From positions 1 through 24,810 of the forward strand of contig CAYUZX010000049.1 of the NCBI GenBank assembly GCA_964449285.1: a stretch of DNA of 24,810 nucleotides. The letters are read 5' to 3'. The notes under the pieces are model-generated. The model made no database searches. It was not told where the DNA came from and was given only the letters and a program-made list of their open reading frames with translations. The DNA is from QYOJ01 sp964449285 (lineage in GTDB: Bacteria > Bacteroidota > Bacteroidia > Bacteroidales > FEN-979). The translations under genes and the position numbers were made by a program. Positions 15,766-24,350 of the stretch are shown in pieces; the stretch's first letter is position 1, and every line of letters begins with the position of its first letter.

Positions 15766-17382
15766 ATGCCTAAAACCAAGTTTATCTTTGTCACCGGTGG
15801 TGTTACATCCTCATTGGGGAAAGGGATTATTTCTTCTTCAATTGCAAAGCTGTTGGTTTCCCGGGGCTTCACAGTCACCATCCAGAAACTGGATCCGTAC
15901 ATCAACATCGATCCTGGCACGTTAAACCCATACGAACATGGAGAGTGCTACGTTACTGATGATGGAGCGGAGACCGATCTTGACCTGGGGCATTATGAAC
16001 GATTTACAAACGTTGCTACTTCCCAGGCGAACAATATAACAACAGGAGTGGTGTATCAGTCGGTGATTTCCAAGGAGCGCAAAGGAGAATTTTTGGGAGA
16101 GACTGTTCAGGTAATTCCCCATATCACAGATGAGATTAAATACCGCATCAAACTTCTGGCTAGTCGTGGAAATCTTGATTTTCTTATCACAGAGATCGGC
16201 GGCACCGTTGGTGATATCGAATCGTTGCCATTCATAGAAGCGGTACGACAACTCCGTTGGGAACTAGGTAATTCCATTGTTGTTGTACACCTTACCCTGG
16301 TTCCCTACCTGGCTGCAGCCGGTGAACTGAAGACGAAACCTACACAGCACTCTGTAAAGTTGCTCCAGGAACAAGGAGTTCAACCCGATATCATTGTATG
16401 TAGGACAGATAGAAGTCTCAATGAAGGAATCCGGAATAAAATAGCCCTTTTCTGTAACGTAAGCCCCTCATCAGTCATTGAATGCATCGATGCGGAGACG
16501 ATATACGATGTCCCTATTCTGATGAAAAAAGAAAATCTTGATTTGGAGATATTGAGAAAGGTAGACGTCTACACTGAACTGGAACCTGATCTTGAAGACT
16601 GGAAAAAATTTCTCCACACGCTGAAGAACCCAATGCGGAACGTAAAAATTGGTTTGATAGGCAAGTACGTTGAGTTAAAAGATGCTTACAAAAGCATCAA
16701 CGAATCATTTATCCATGCAGGGGTCGCCAATGAATGCAAGGTTGAAGTGAGATCGCTCCAATCGGAATATCTGGATGAATCCAATGTTAATGAAAAGCTT
16801 AAGGGCCTGGATGGTATTCTTGTTGCTCCCGGTTTCGGAGAGCGGGGAATTGAAGGCAAGATTACAGCTATCAGGTATGCACGGGAGAATAGAATCCCCT
16901 TCCTGGGAATATGTTTGGGGATGCAATGTGCTGTCATTGAGTTCGGACGAAATGTGCTGGGTTATAAAGGAGCGCATTCGACGGAGTTTGATGCATCAAC
17001 CCCATACCCTGTCATCGACATGATGGAGGAGCAGAAGAAGATATCAGGACTTGGAGGTACCATGAGATTAGGCGCCTATCCCTGTCGACTCAAAAAAGAA
17101 TCGTTGGTAGCAAGTGTGTTTGGTACTGATAATATCTCCGAGCGTCACCGCCACCGGTTTGAATTTAATAACGCATACAAAGAAGCATATACTCAAGCAG
17201 GCATGATGCCGGTAGGACTAAATGAGAAGGATAATCTGGTGGAAATCATTGAGCTGAAAGACCATCCCTGGTTTGTTGGTGTACAGTTTCATCCTGAATT
17301 CAGGAGTACTGTTGCCAACCCGCACCCCCTCTTTGTCAGTTTTGTCAAAGCAGCTATAGATCATGCCACCGGAAAACAATAA
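15766..17382 (+). CDS. pyrG: CTP synthase (glutamine-hydrolysing)
   Basis: A 538-residue cytoplasmic enzyme of standard length that converts UTP, ATP and glutamine to CTP. The N-terminal amidoligase domain begins FIFVTGGVTSSLGKG (6-20), with KLDPYINIDPGTLNPYEHGE at 41-60 and GGTVGDIES at 145-153. The class I glutamine amidotransferase domain (about 290-535) carries the catalytic Cys C383 in LGICLGMQ and the His/Glu pair H509/E511 in VQFHPEFRS. All active-site residues are visible. yidC follows after 9 bases, so the two are probably co-transcribed. Confidence 0.98.
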   Translation: MPKTKFIFVTGGVTSSLGKGIISSSIAKLLVSRGFTVTIQKLDPYINIDPGTLNPYEHGECYVTDDGAETDLDLGHYERFTNVATSQANNITTGVVYQSVISKERKGEFLGETVQVIPHITDEIKYRIKLLASRGNLDFLITEIGGTVGDIESLPFIEAVRQLRWELGNSIVVVHLTLVPYLAAAGELKTKPTQHSVKLLQEQGVQPDIIVCRTDRSLNEGIRNKIALFCNVSPSSVIECIDAETIYDVPILMKKENLDLEILRKVDVYTELEPDLEDWKKFLHTLKNPMRNVKIGLIGKYVELKDAYKSINESFIHAGVANECKVEVRSLQSEYLDESNVNEKLKGLDGILVAPGFGERGIEGKITAIRYARENRIPFLGICLGMQCAVIEFGRNVLGYKGAHSTEFDASTPYPVIDMMEEQKKISGLGGTMRLGAYPCRLKKESLVASVFGTDNISERHRHRFEFNNAYKEAYTQAGMMPVGLNEKDNLVEIIELKDHPWFVGVQFHPEFRSTVANPHPLFVSFVKAAIDHATGKQ

Positions 17383-17391
17383 TCTAAAAAT

Positions 17392-19341
17392 ATGAACAGA
17401 AACACGATCATCGGGCTTGTCCTGATTTTTGGAATTTTTATTGCCTACTCTTATTTTATGTCCCCATCAAAAGAGGAGATGGCCGGCAAACAACAGAGAG
17501 CAGATTCAGTGGCACTCGTGATGAAAGAACGACGCGATTCAGCTGCTGTGGTAGAGGCCAGCCGGATGGCTTTGGAAGAGTTGAAACAAGCCCAGGAGAT
17601 GGAGAAGAGAGGGGCGGTGATCGACAGTTCCGAAATGATTCAACTGGAGCTTCAGGATCAGTTAGGCCGTTTCGCCAACTCCGCTACCGGCGAGAATAAA
17701 TACTATACGGTTGAGACGGATCTGTTTAAGCTTCGGATCAATTCAAAAGGTGGACGTCTTGAAAAGATCGAGTTGAAAAAGTACAAAACCTGGGAAGGAA
17801 ATCCGACCATCATGATGAATCCCGACTCTCTGCACTTTGGGTTCTCCTTCTTCTCAGGAAACAGGCTAATCAATACCGAACGGCTTTATTTTCAGCCTTT
17901 CTGGATGGATATGAATCAACATGGTAAAGACTCGATCTACGTGACCGGACAGGATTCCATCCGTTTTGCTATGCGCCTATACCCGAATGCGGGAGAGGCA
18001 GGATATGAACAGGAGAGATATATCGAGTATCTCTTCACTTTTTATGGGGATAAATATATGGTTGGCTATCAGCTCAACTTTGAGGGGATGTCTGATGTGA
18101 TGGATGCTTCAACCAATTACCTCGTCTTAAACTGGAAAGAGAACCTGACCAGGGAGGAAAAGAGCCTCAAGATGGAGCGGATGAATACCACCATCTACTA
18201 TAAGTACCTTGAAGACAAGGTGGATTACCTGAGCGAAACAAAAGATGACGAGAAGTTTCTTAAAAATGAAAAGATCCGGTGGGTCTCCTTCAAACAACAA
18301 TTCTTTCTCACCACGCTGATTGCCGATACCTATTTTGCTGAACCAAAGATTCAAACTGTTACGCTGCCTTTCGAAGGAAATTACCTGAAGTCGATGTCGG
18401 CTGAGATTGGCATCCCATTCTCTCCCAGGGAAACAAAAGCAATCCCTATGAGGCTATACATAGGCCCCAATAAATATTATACATTAAGAAAGTATCACCT
18501 GGATATGGAGAAGCAGATCCCACTCGGCTGGAGCTTCTTCCTGATGGCCTGGATCAATCAGTTTGCGGTAATCCCTGTCTTCACTTTCTTTGGTAACATG
18601 GGATGGAATTACGGGATCATCATCCTGATTCTCACCATCATGCTCAAGATATTTCTCTTTCCAATCGCCTATAAAACATACAAGTCATCAGCCAAAATGC
18701 GCGTGTTGAAACCAGATATAGATGAGATCAGCAAAAAATTCCCGGATAAAAAGGACGCGATGAAGAAACAGCAGGCAACGATGGATCTTTACAAGCGGGC
18801 AGGGGTGAATCCGCTTGCAGGATGTGTTCCAATGTTGCTGCAGTTCCCAATCCTGATCGCTCTTTTCCGGTTTTTTCCCTCTTCAATCGAGTTGCGGCAG
18901 CAACCCTTCCTATGGGCAACAGACCTCTCCTCATACGATTCCATCTGGACTTTCCCCAACGGTTTCACCATCCCGTTTTATGGTGACCATGTCAGTCTCT
19001 TTGCCCTGTTGATGACCCTCTCGAGCATTCTTTACACCAAGGTGAATGAACAGATGATGGTTAGTTCACAGCAACAGATGCCGGGGATGAAGACCATGAT
19101 GTATATCATGCCTGTCATGTTCCTCTTCTGGTTCAATGACTACTCTTCAGGCCTGAGTTATTACTACCTGTTGGCCAACGTCTTCACATTTGCTCAAATC
19201 TACTTGATTCGCCGCACCATCGACGAAAAGAAACTGCATGCGCAGATTGAAGCCAATAAAAAGAAGAGCCCGAAGAAATCAGGCTTCCAGAAACGGCTCG
19301 AAGATATGGCGAAGAAACGCGGAATGCCTGTAAAGAAGTAA
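17392..19341 (+). CDS. yidC: Membrane protein insertase YidC
   Basis: A 649-residue inner-membrane protein. An N-terminal helix (about 5-20, TIIGLVLIFGIFIAYSY) precedes a large periplasmic domain (about 25-380) typical of Gram-negative YidC. The conserved Oxa1 core follows, with hydrophobic segments at about 380-425, 480-505, 540-560 and 575-605, including YKRAGVNPLAGCVPMLLQFP near 465-484. The C-terminal tail is strongly basic (SPKKSGFQKRLEDMAKKR), as in many Bacteroidota homologues, where it may contact ribosomes. YidC inserts and folds inner-membrane proteins with or without Sec. It lies 9 bases after pyrG and converges on mqnA. The 63-base gap beyond it shows no convincing terminator. Confidence 0.97.
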   Translation: MNRNTIIGLVLIFGIFIAYSYFMSPSKEEMAGKQQRADSVALVMKERRDSAAVVEASRMALEELKQAQEMEKRGAVIDSSEMIQLELQDQLGRFANSATGENKYYTVETDLFKLRINSKGGRLEKIELKKYKTWEGNPTIMMNPDSLHFGFSFFSGNRLINTERLYFQPFWMDMNQHGKDSIYVTGQDSIRFAMRLYPNAGEAGYEQERYIEYLFTFYGDKYMVGYQLNFEGMSDVMDASTNYLVLNWKENLTREEKSLKMERMNTTIYYKYLEDKVDYLSETKDDEKFLKNEKIRWVSFKQQFFLTTLIADTYFAEPKIQTVTLPFEGNYLKSMSAEIGIPFSPRETKAIPMRLYIGPNKYYTLRKYHLDMEKQIPLGWSFFLMAWINQFAVIPVFTFFGNMGWNYGIIILILTIMLKIFLFPIAYKTYKSSAKMRVLKPDIDEISKKFPDKKDAMKKQQATMDLYKRAGVNPLAGCVPMLLQFPILIALFRFFPSSIELRQQPFLWATDLSSYDSIWTFPNGFTIPFYGDHVSLFALLMTLSSILYTKVNEQMMVSSQQQMPGMKTMMYIMPVMFLFWFNDYSSGLSYYYLLANVFTFAQIYLIRRTIDEKKLHAQIEANKKKSPKKSGFQKRLEDMAKKRGMPVKK

Positions 19342-19404
19342 GGGTCGAAGTGATAAACTTAGCTTTTGGTTTCAAGTTCAGCGCTTAAGGTTATACATAT
19401 GTAC

Positions 19405-20151
19405 CTACTTCTTGATCAGGTCAAGAAACAGTTTCATCCCTTCCTTTTTCCGTTTATCATAGGGATATGAGATGTTGTTTTCGAGGTAGCTGATTGCATC
19501 GAGGCCACGAGGTATTTTATTGGGAAAGAAATCAGGAATTTCCCGTTTTCGTAAAATACCGTACTCCAGTGCTTTATTGAATTTCCGAAGAAACCCTTCC
19601 GGGAGAGGTTTATTGGCAAGCCATACGGCAAAAACAAATGGCAGGGAGGTGTATTTGATCCACTCTGCGGCAAGATCATATACGAATGGGTAATGATTGA
19701 CAAGTTGAAATGTTTTGTCACCAATAGCGACAAGGCTTTCGCATCCGTTTGGCTTTTCGGCTTCACCAGGGCCGAGTTGACGCCACATGGGGTTGATATT
19801 CCAGAATTTCCCAGCAAGCACCCGGATGAGTTGAACACTCGTCTTTGAATCAAAATCCAGAGCAATTTCACGGATCTCGTGAAGGGGAAGATGACTCAGC
19901 AGAAGAACTGTTTTGACCTCTCCTTCTGCACCTATACAATAATCGGCTACAGAAATAGGATGATCCAGCTCAGGGATGGCGCCCACCGGTACAAGAGCCA
20001 GGTCCACGATGTTTGTCCTGAGTTTTTCTGCACAAACAGATGGGATGTCAAGCTGTAGGTCGATATCATCCAGTTCACCGCTGGTTTTCAATCCAAAAAC
20101 GAAGGGAAAAGTATTCAGGTAAGAGACTGCCGATATTTTGATCAGATCCAT
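19405..20151 (-). CDS. mqnA: Chorismate dehydratase MqnA (futalosine pathway of menaquinone synthesis)
   Basis: A 248-residue protein of the MqnA/MqnD periplasmic-binding-like fold. The hallmark ISAVSYLNTFPFVFG is at residues 6-20, followed by DLALVPVGAIPEL (50-62), SVADYCIGAEGEVKTVLL and FVFAVWLANKPLPEGF. MqnA dehydrates chorismate to 3-[(1-carboxyvinyl)oxy]benzoate, the first step of the futalosine route; no other mqn gene is in the window. I chose the ATG at 20151, which matches the usual short N-terminus. The in-frame ATG at 20181 adds ten residues and would lie inside the predicted promoter. MqnD, the paralogue with the same fold, is less likely given the YLNT signature. It is divergent from the small membrane-protein gene. 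Confidence 0.92.
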   Translation of the reverse strand: MDLIKISAVSYLNTFPFVFGLKTSGELDDIDLQLDIPSVCAEKLRTNIVDLALVPVGAIPELDHPISVADYCIGAEGEVKTVLLLSHLPLHEIREIALDFDSKTSVQLIRVLAGKFWNINPMWRQLGPGEAEKPNGCESLVAIGDKTFQLVNHYPFVYDLAAEWIKYTSLPFVFAVWLANKPLPEGFLRKFNKALEYGILRKREIPDFFPNKIPRGLDAISYLENNISYPYDKRKKEGMKLFLDLIKK

Positions 20152-20160
20152 GTTGGCCGA

Positions 20161-20193
20161 CAAAAATAACAAAAATCGCATTACATTTGCAAA
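20161..20193 (-). promoter_or_regulatory. Candidate mqnA promoter
   Basis: On the minus strand, TTTG (20193-20190) is followed after 21 bases by TATTTTTG (20168-20161), an exact TAnnTTTG. Transcription would begin only a few bases ahead of the ATG at 20151, a very short leader. The site overlaps the opposing -7 box at 20182-20189. Confidence 0.42.
20182..20189 (+). promoter_or_regulatory. Candidate -7 box for the small membrane-protein gene
   Basis: TACATTTG matches TAnnTTTG exactly, 22 bases before the ATG at 20211. No good -33 box lies at 19-21 bases upstream. It sits inside the predicted mqnA promoter, so the two divergent promoters would share DNA. Confidence 0.4.
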
Positions 20194-20210
20194 GGTATTC
20201 GTATCAGGAC

Positions 20211-20723
20211 ATGGTGAAAAAACTTCTGGCCTTCTCGTTGCTTTTTCTTCTCCTCTTTAACTTCATGGGTTACTACATCATTTTTGAGGTGAACAGGTAT
20301 CAGATTCGCAAAGAGATGGAGCCATCAACAATAGGATTACGACCCATCACTGTGATCGAGATTGCCGATTCGGATACTTGCAATGCTCTCAGGTGGGTGA
20401 ATGACCGTGAATTTGTTTATCATGGTAACCTCTACGATGTAATTTACACAAGCCCCAGGAGCACAAAAACAGTCTATTACTGTGTTCATGATAAGAAAGA
20501 GGAGAACCTGGTCAAGGCATTTCAACATGCGAACACCAGCAAACTCACGCAGGCATTATGGAACCTCATTGTTCATAGTGCAGTTCAGGTCCCTTTGCTT
20601 ACCATTGAATCGGAACCACCTCTTCTTATCATCTATCCAAACTCAATAATACAACTTTGTCAGGTATCAATCCCACCAGATTGTCCCCCTCCCCGAAACC
20701 AATCAGGGTTTGCCAGAGGCTGA
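20211..20723 (+). CDS. Small single-helix membrane protein of unknown function, upstream of a TonB-dependent receptor
   Basis: A 170-residue protein that I cannot assign a function. One hydrophobic helix at about 4-22 (KLLAFSLLFLLLFNFMGYY) is followed by a charged helix and a small domain with WVNDREFVYHGNLYDVIYTS near 62-81 and YYCVHDKKEENLVKA near 90-104. This recalls, from memory, an uncharacterised Bacteroidota family with an N-terminal helix and an F-x-Y-x-G-x-x-Y-D core, often beside TonB-dependent receptors. The C-terminal tail is Pro-rich (SIPPDCPPPRNQSG) with no recognisable domain. The ATG at 20211 is preferred to an in-frame TTG at 20187, which would lie within the -7 box. The receptor gene starts 141 bases downstream, so the two may be co-transcribed. 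A role in uptake through the receptor is inference. Confidence 0.7.
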   Translation: MVKKLLAFSLLFLLLFNFMGYYIIFEVNRYQIRKEMEPSTIGLRPITVIEIADSDTCNALRWVNDREFVYHGNLYDVIYTSPRSTKTVYYCVHDKKEENLVKAFQHANTSKLTQALWNLIVHSAVQVPLLTIESEPPLLIIYPNSIIQLCQVSIPPDCPPPRNQSGFARG

Positions 20724-20776
20724 TCAAAGCCTTTTCGTTTGTATTTAGGCCAGTTGTATCCTGCTTTATTGTGGTT

Positions 20777-20788
20777 TGACACATGTCA
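20777..20788. promoter_or_regulatory. Inverted repeat upstream of the TonB-dependent receptor, possible operator
   Basis: TGACA and TGTCA arms are separated by two bases, ending 76 bases before the receptor ATG. A possible -7 box (TATATTTT, one mismatch) lies at 20832-20839 without a clear -33. The dyad could bind a metal- or redox-sensing regulator, but no known box matches well. The rest of the 141-base gap shows nothing else. Confidence 0.2.
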
Positions 20789-20864
20789 TACCTCTTTGTA
20801 TTTATACATAATAGCCTGAATATCTGATAACTATATTTTCTTTTTTTATTAATTCCGATCAATT

Positions 20865-23288
20865 ATGCAAGTGAAACTATATATTTTTCTCATTCTAAAC
20901 TTTGTTTCTGTTACTGCCGTGACACAACAGGTAACGGTACTGGACAGATCCGACCTGCAGCCTATCGACCAGGTCTCTATTACCAATCAGAATCATAGCT
21001 CCCTGATAGTAACAAATTCGCAAGGGAAGGCTGATCTCACTGAATTTGGTAGCTCCGACACCTTATATCTTACCCACATTGCGTTTCAGCCTTTCATCAT
21101 TGCCAGAAAGGAGTTATCAAGGCAAAATGCAACGATTTATCTCACCGAGCATGTCATACGTCTGGATGAATTTGTGATATCAGCTAATCGCACTCAGGAG
21201 AAGAAATCCGATCTCCCTTATAAGATCGAGACGATTTCGGCCAAAGAGATCCAGTTTGAGAATCCTCAGACATCCGCCCAGATGTTGGAACAGACAGGAG
21301 AGGTTTTTGTTCAGCAGAGTCAGATGGGAGGTGGAAGTCCTGTGCTCCGTGGATTGGAAGCCAACAGGGTCCTACTGATACTTGATGGTGTGAAGTTGAA
21401 CAATGCAATCTACCGTGGAGGCCATCTCCAGAGTGTGATGACTGTCGATCCGGGTTTGCTGAGCTCGACAGAGATCCTATTCGGACCCGGTTCGGTTATT
21501 TATGGTAGCGATGCTCTGGGTGGTGTTGTAGCCATGCAGACCTTTGATCCGACGTTATCGCGGGAGAGTAAAGCGCGGGTCAGCGGACAGGCATACGGTC
21601 GTTTTGCTTCAGCTAACCTGGAAAAAACCGGTGGATTCCGGCTCAATATCGGGGTAAAAAAATGGGGTTTCCTCACAGCATTTACTTATAGTGATTTCGA
21701 TGACCTGAGGCAGGGTCGCAGCCGGAACCCTTTTTATGGTTCATTCGGAGAACGCCCTTTCTATGCAGAGCGTACCAATGGGAAGGACAGTATGATGATT
21801 AACGACAAACTATGGATACAGAAACCTTCCGGATACAGTCAGTACAGCCTGCTTCAGAAGGTGCTCTTTGCCCCGAATTCGGAGTTGAATTTTACACTTA
21901 ATATACAGTACTCCAACTCCAGTGACATCCCCAGGTACGACAGGCTGACAGACACTGTAAACGGGCAACTGAAATATGCCGAATGGTATTACGGCCCGCA
22001 GGAGCGCTTGTTTGCTTCACTAAAAAGTTCTCTCTCAAACAAGAACATCCTTTACGATAACGCGACTATCGTGCTGGCCTATCAACGTACCAGGGAGGAA
22101 CGGGTTAATCGCCGTTTCGGCAAGACAGACAAGAAGTCCAACCTGGAAACTGTTGATGTTGTATCACTCGATGGAGACTTCAGGAAGCGATTGGCTGCAA
22201 AGGATGAGCTAAAGTATGGTATTTCGGCCGATTTTAACCTTGTTGGATCATCAGCATACCGGGAAAACATCACTACCGGAAGCACTTATTCCGATATCCC
22301 TACGCGTTATCCCGATCAGAAGGCACAGATGTTTAACATAGCGGCATACCTTTCAAACAATTGGAAAATCAACAATATTTTCACCTTCTCTCAGGGGATC
22401 AGGTATACCTATGTCTCCCTTTCGGCGGCGTGGTCTGATACCATGATGAACATCATGCAATTTCCATTCAGTCAATCGGTCGTTCAGGATAACCATGCAC
22501 TCAACGGTTACTTCGGTTGGGTCGTTCATCCTGGGTACGACTGGAAAATCTCGCTGATTGGTTCATCCGGCTTCAGGGCGCCAAATATCGATGATATAGG
22601 TAAGGTGAACGATTCAAACAGCCAGGACCAGATCCTGATTGTTCCCAATCCAGCCCTGAAGCCTGAATATGCTTACAATCTGGAACTTACGTTGGCAAAA
22701 ACCTTTGAAAAGAGTGTGCGGGTGGAGCTAACTGGATATTATACCTGGCTGACTGATGCCATCGTGCTGCGACCGTTTCAGTATAACGGGCAGGATTCGA
22801 TCTTGTTCGATGGTGTATTATGTCAGGTTGAAGCCAATACGAATGCAGGACATGCATATATTTACGGTGCTCAGGGAAGTTTACGGGCGCAAGTCACACG
22901 GACCTTTTCCATCACCAGCAATCTTACCTATACCTATGGGCGGGTGAAAGATACAAATATGCCTCTTGATCACATCCCCCCTGTGTTCGGTATGACATCA
23001 TTTAAATTGGAGTTGAGTAAGTTCAAAGGCGATTTTTATGTTATGTATAACGGATGGAAACGAATTGGAGATTACAGTCCATCGGGCGAGGATAATCAGT
23101 CCTATGCAACGCCAGAAGGGATGCCAGCATGGTATACACTCAACCTGAAACTCAGCTACCAGATAAATAAATACCTGAATCTGGAGGGAGGGGTGGAAAA
23201 TATCCTGGATCAGAACTACCGGAAGTTTGCTTCCGGGATCAGCTCTCCGGGAAGGAATTTCATCCTTGCTCTACGCGGATCGTTCTGA
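20865..23288 (+). CDS. TonB-dependent outer-membrane receptor (heme/siderophore type)
   Basis: An 807-residue outer-membrane protein. A signal peptide covers about 1-20. A carboxypeptidase-regulatory-like domain (about 22-95) is typical of Bacteroidota receptors. The plug (about 110-235) includes GGGSPVLRGLEANRVLLILD and FGPGSVIYGSDALGGVVAMQ. The 22-strand-type barrel follows, ending in a terminal Phe (LALRGSF) after the C-terminal ENILDQNYR motif. Such receptors import iron complexes, vitamin B12 or other large ligands using TonB energy. The plug resembles heme/hemoglobin receptors, but the substrate is not proven. The small membrane-protein gene lies upstream. Its 3' end overlaps that of coaE by 18 bases on the opposite strand. 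Confidence 0.93.
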   Translation: MQVKLYIFLILNFVSVTAVTQQVTVLDRSDLQPIDQVSITNQNHSSLIVTNSQGKADLTEFGSSDTLYLTHIAFQPFIIARKELSRQNATIYLTEHVIRLDEFVISANRTQEKKSDLPYKIETISAKEIQFENPQTSAQMLEQTGEVFVQQSQMGGGSPVLRGLEANRVLLILDGVKLNNAIYRGGHLQSVMTVDPGLLSSTEILFGPGSVIYGSDALGGVVAMQTFDPTLSRESKARVSGQAYGRFASANLEKTGGFRLNIGVKKWGFLTAFTYSDFDDLRQGRSRNPFYGSFGERPFYAERTNGKDSMMINDKLWIQKPSGYSQYSLLQKVLFAPNSELNFTLNIQYSNSSDIPRYDRLTDTVNGQLKYAEWYYGPQERLFASLKSSLSNKNILYDNATIVLAYQRTREERVNRRFGKTDKKSNLETVDVVSLDGDFRKRLAAKDELKYGISADFNLVGSSAYRENITTGSTYSDIPTRYPDQKAQMFNIAAYLSNNWKINNIFTFSQGIRYTYVSLSAAWSDTMMNIMQFPFSQSVVQDNHALNGYFGWVVHPGYDWKISLIGSSGFRAPNIDDIGKVNDSNSQDQILIVPNPALKPEYAYNLELTLAKTFEKSVRVELTGYYTWLTDAIVLRPFQYNGQDSILFDGVLCQVEANTNAGHAYIYGAQGSLRAQVTRTFSITSNLTYTYGRVKDTNMPLDHIPPVFGMTSFKLELSKFKGDFYVMYNGWKRIGDYSPSGEDNQSYATPEGMPAWYTLNLKLSYQINKYLNLEGGVENILDQNYRKFASGISSPGRNFILALRGSF

Positions 23289-23861
23289 AAGGGTTTGATG
23301 AATCAACAACACCTGCGGGATAACCAGTGTGCTGCCATCATTGAGGATGACGAAATTGGAGAGGGACGCTTTCTCTCTATCGGGGAGTTGAAACTGCATC
23401 CGTTGCAGGATCATCTCCCTGGATAAATTATCCCTCTTCTCTATCCGTTCAATTGAGATCTCTTCGGGACAGGAGACATGGATTACAAGGTCATACTCTT
23501 CCCGGAAGCCGCTTTCGAAAATGATTGCGGCTTCATGTATTACGTAAGGGGATTGGCTGTGTTGGCCGGTCCATACTATGAAATCTTTACGTACCAGCGG
23601 ATGAATTAACTTTGTCAGTGATTTCAGGATCTTTGAGTCTGAAAAGGCCACTTCTGCAAGGGCCTTTCGATTGAGGTTCCCGCAACTGTCAAGAATTTGT
23701 TTACCGGCCAGGGAGACAACCTCTTTCAATACATCATCTCTCAGGTACATTTTCTTTGCCTCTACATCCGCTTTGTATACAGGGACATTAAGGTAGCTGA
23801 ATACTAAGGCAACAGTACTTTTCCCACTTCCCATATTTCCGGTAAGTCCAACTTTCAACAT
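23271..23861 (-). CDS. coaE: Dephospho-CoA kinase
   Basis: A 196-residue cytoplasmic enzyme of standard length that phosphorylates the 3'-OH of dephospho-CoA, the last step of CoA synthesis. The P-loop is GLTGNMGSGKST (5-16). KADVEAKKMY (30-39) and the VIHEAAIIFESGF segment near 107-119 are family features, and the C-terminal RMQFQLPDREKASLSNFVI stretch is typical. The start codon follows the ybbR-like stop with no gap (TAGATG). The gene ends 18 bases inside the 3' end of the convergent receptor gene. Confidence 0.96.
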   Translation of the reverse strand: MLKVGLTGNMGSGKSTVALVFSYLNVPVYKADVEAKKMYLRDDVLKEVVSLAGKQILDSCGNLNRKALAEVAFSDSKILKSLTKLIHPLVRKDFIVWTGQHSQSPYVIHEAAIIFESGFREEYDLVIHVSCPEEISIERIEKRDNLSREMILQRMQFQLPDREKASLSNFVILNDGSTLVIPQVLLIHQTLSERSA

Positions 23862-24326
23862 CTATTTTCTCCTCCGTTCAAATTCGAAGAAAAGGGTGTC
23901 GGGGGAGGCTGAGAGCAGGTAGTTTTGGAAGCGGGATTGGCTGGAAATCTCGTAACCGATGGGATTAGAGAGAAGGTATCCACGGTAGACATCTCCTTTT
24001 GCCTTCACCTTTATGGTGGAGAGATCAAGATCATAAGTATGAGTAGTTGTTTTTAAGAACCTGTCGGTAAAAAAATCATATCCTTGAACCCTTAGACTGA
24101 GAGTCAGAATCGTATCTGAGGCATGTATCAGTTTATAGGAGGGAGGTATGTGTGTGAAGTTTATGCGGTAGTCGATTGTATAGTAGTACTCCCGCGAGAG
24201 TTTAACCAGGATCCATAATAAAACGGAAACCAGCAGGCACATCAGAAAAACATACAACTGATTCCTGAATTTCTGACCACGGCGTTTTCGCGCATTGCCA
24301 ATTAATTCTATGAACTCGGGTTTCAT
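23862..24326 (-). CDS. YbbR-like membrane protein, short form
   Basis: A 154-residue protein. A basic N-terminus (NARKRRGQKFRN) precedes one transmembrane helix at about 23-43 (LYVFLMCLLVSVLLWILVKL). An extracytoplasmic beta-rich domain follows, with YTIDYRINFTHIPPSYKLI (49-67) as in the first YbbR repeat. Many Bacteroidota YbbR-like proteins are about twice this length with more repeats, so this is a short form. No frameshift is evident, because the ORF ends directly at the coaE start. YbbR proteins (CdaR in Firmicutes) are linked to cyclic-di-AMP synthase regulation in some phyla; a role here is unknown. It lies between yajC and coaE, a common Bacteroidota order. Confidence 0.8.
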   Translation of the reverse strand: MKPEFIELIGNARKRRGQKFRNQLYVFLMCLLVSVLLWILVKLSREYYYTIDYRINFTHIPPSYKLIHASDTILTLSLRVQGYDFFTDRFLKTTTHTYDLDLSTIKVKAKGDVYRGYLLSNPIGYEISSQSRFQNYLLSASPDTLFFEFERRRK

Positions 24327-24350
24327 AGTACCGGAGTTTCCCGGCAGAAA

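Noticed and set aside
19342..19404. Terminator between yidC and mqnA
   Set aside because: The only inverted repeat seen is a weak 5-base AT stem without a T-run.
20629..20862. 77-residue minus-strand ORF between the small membrane gene and the receptor
   Set aside because: It partly overlaps a supported gene, shows no domain, and has biased Lys/Ile composition from the AT-rich gap.
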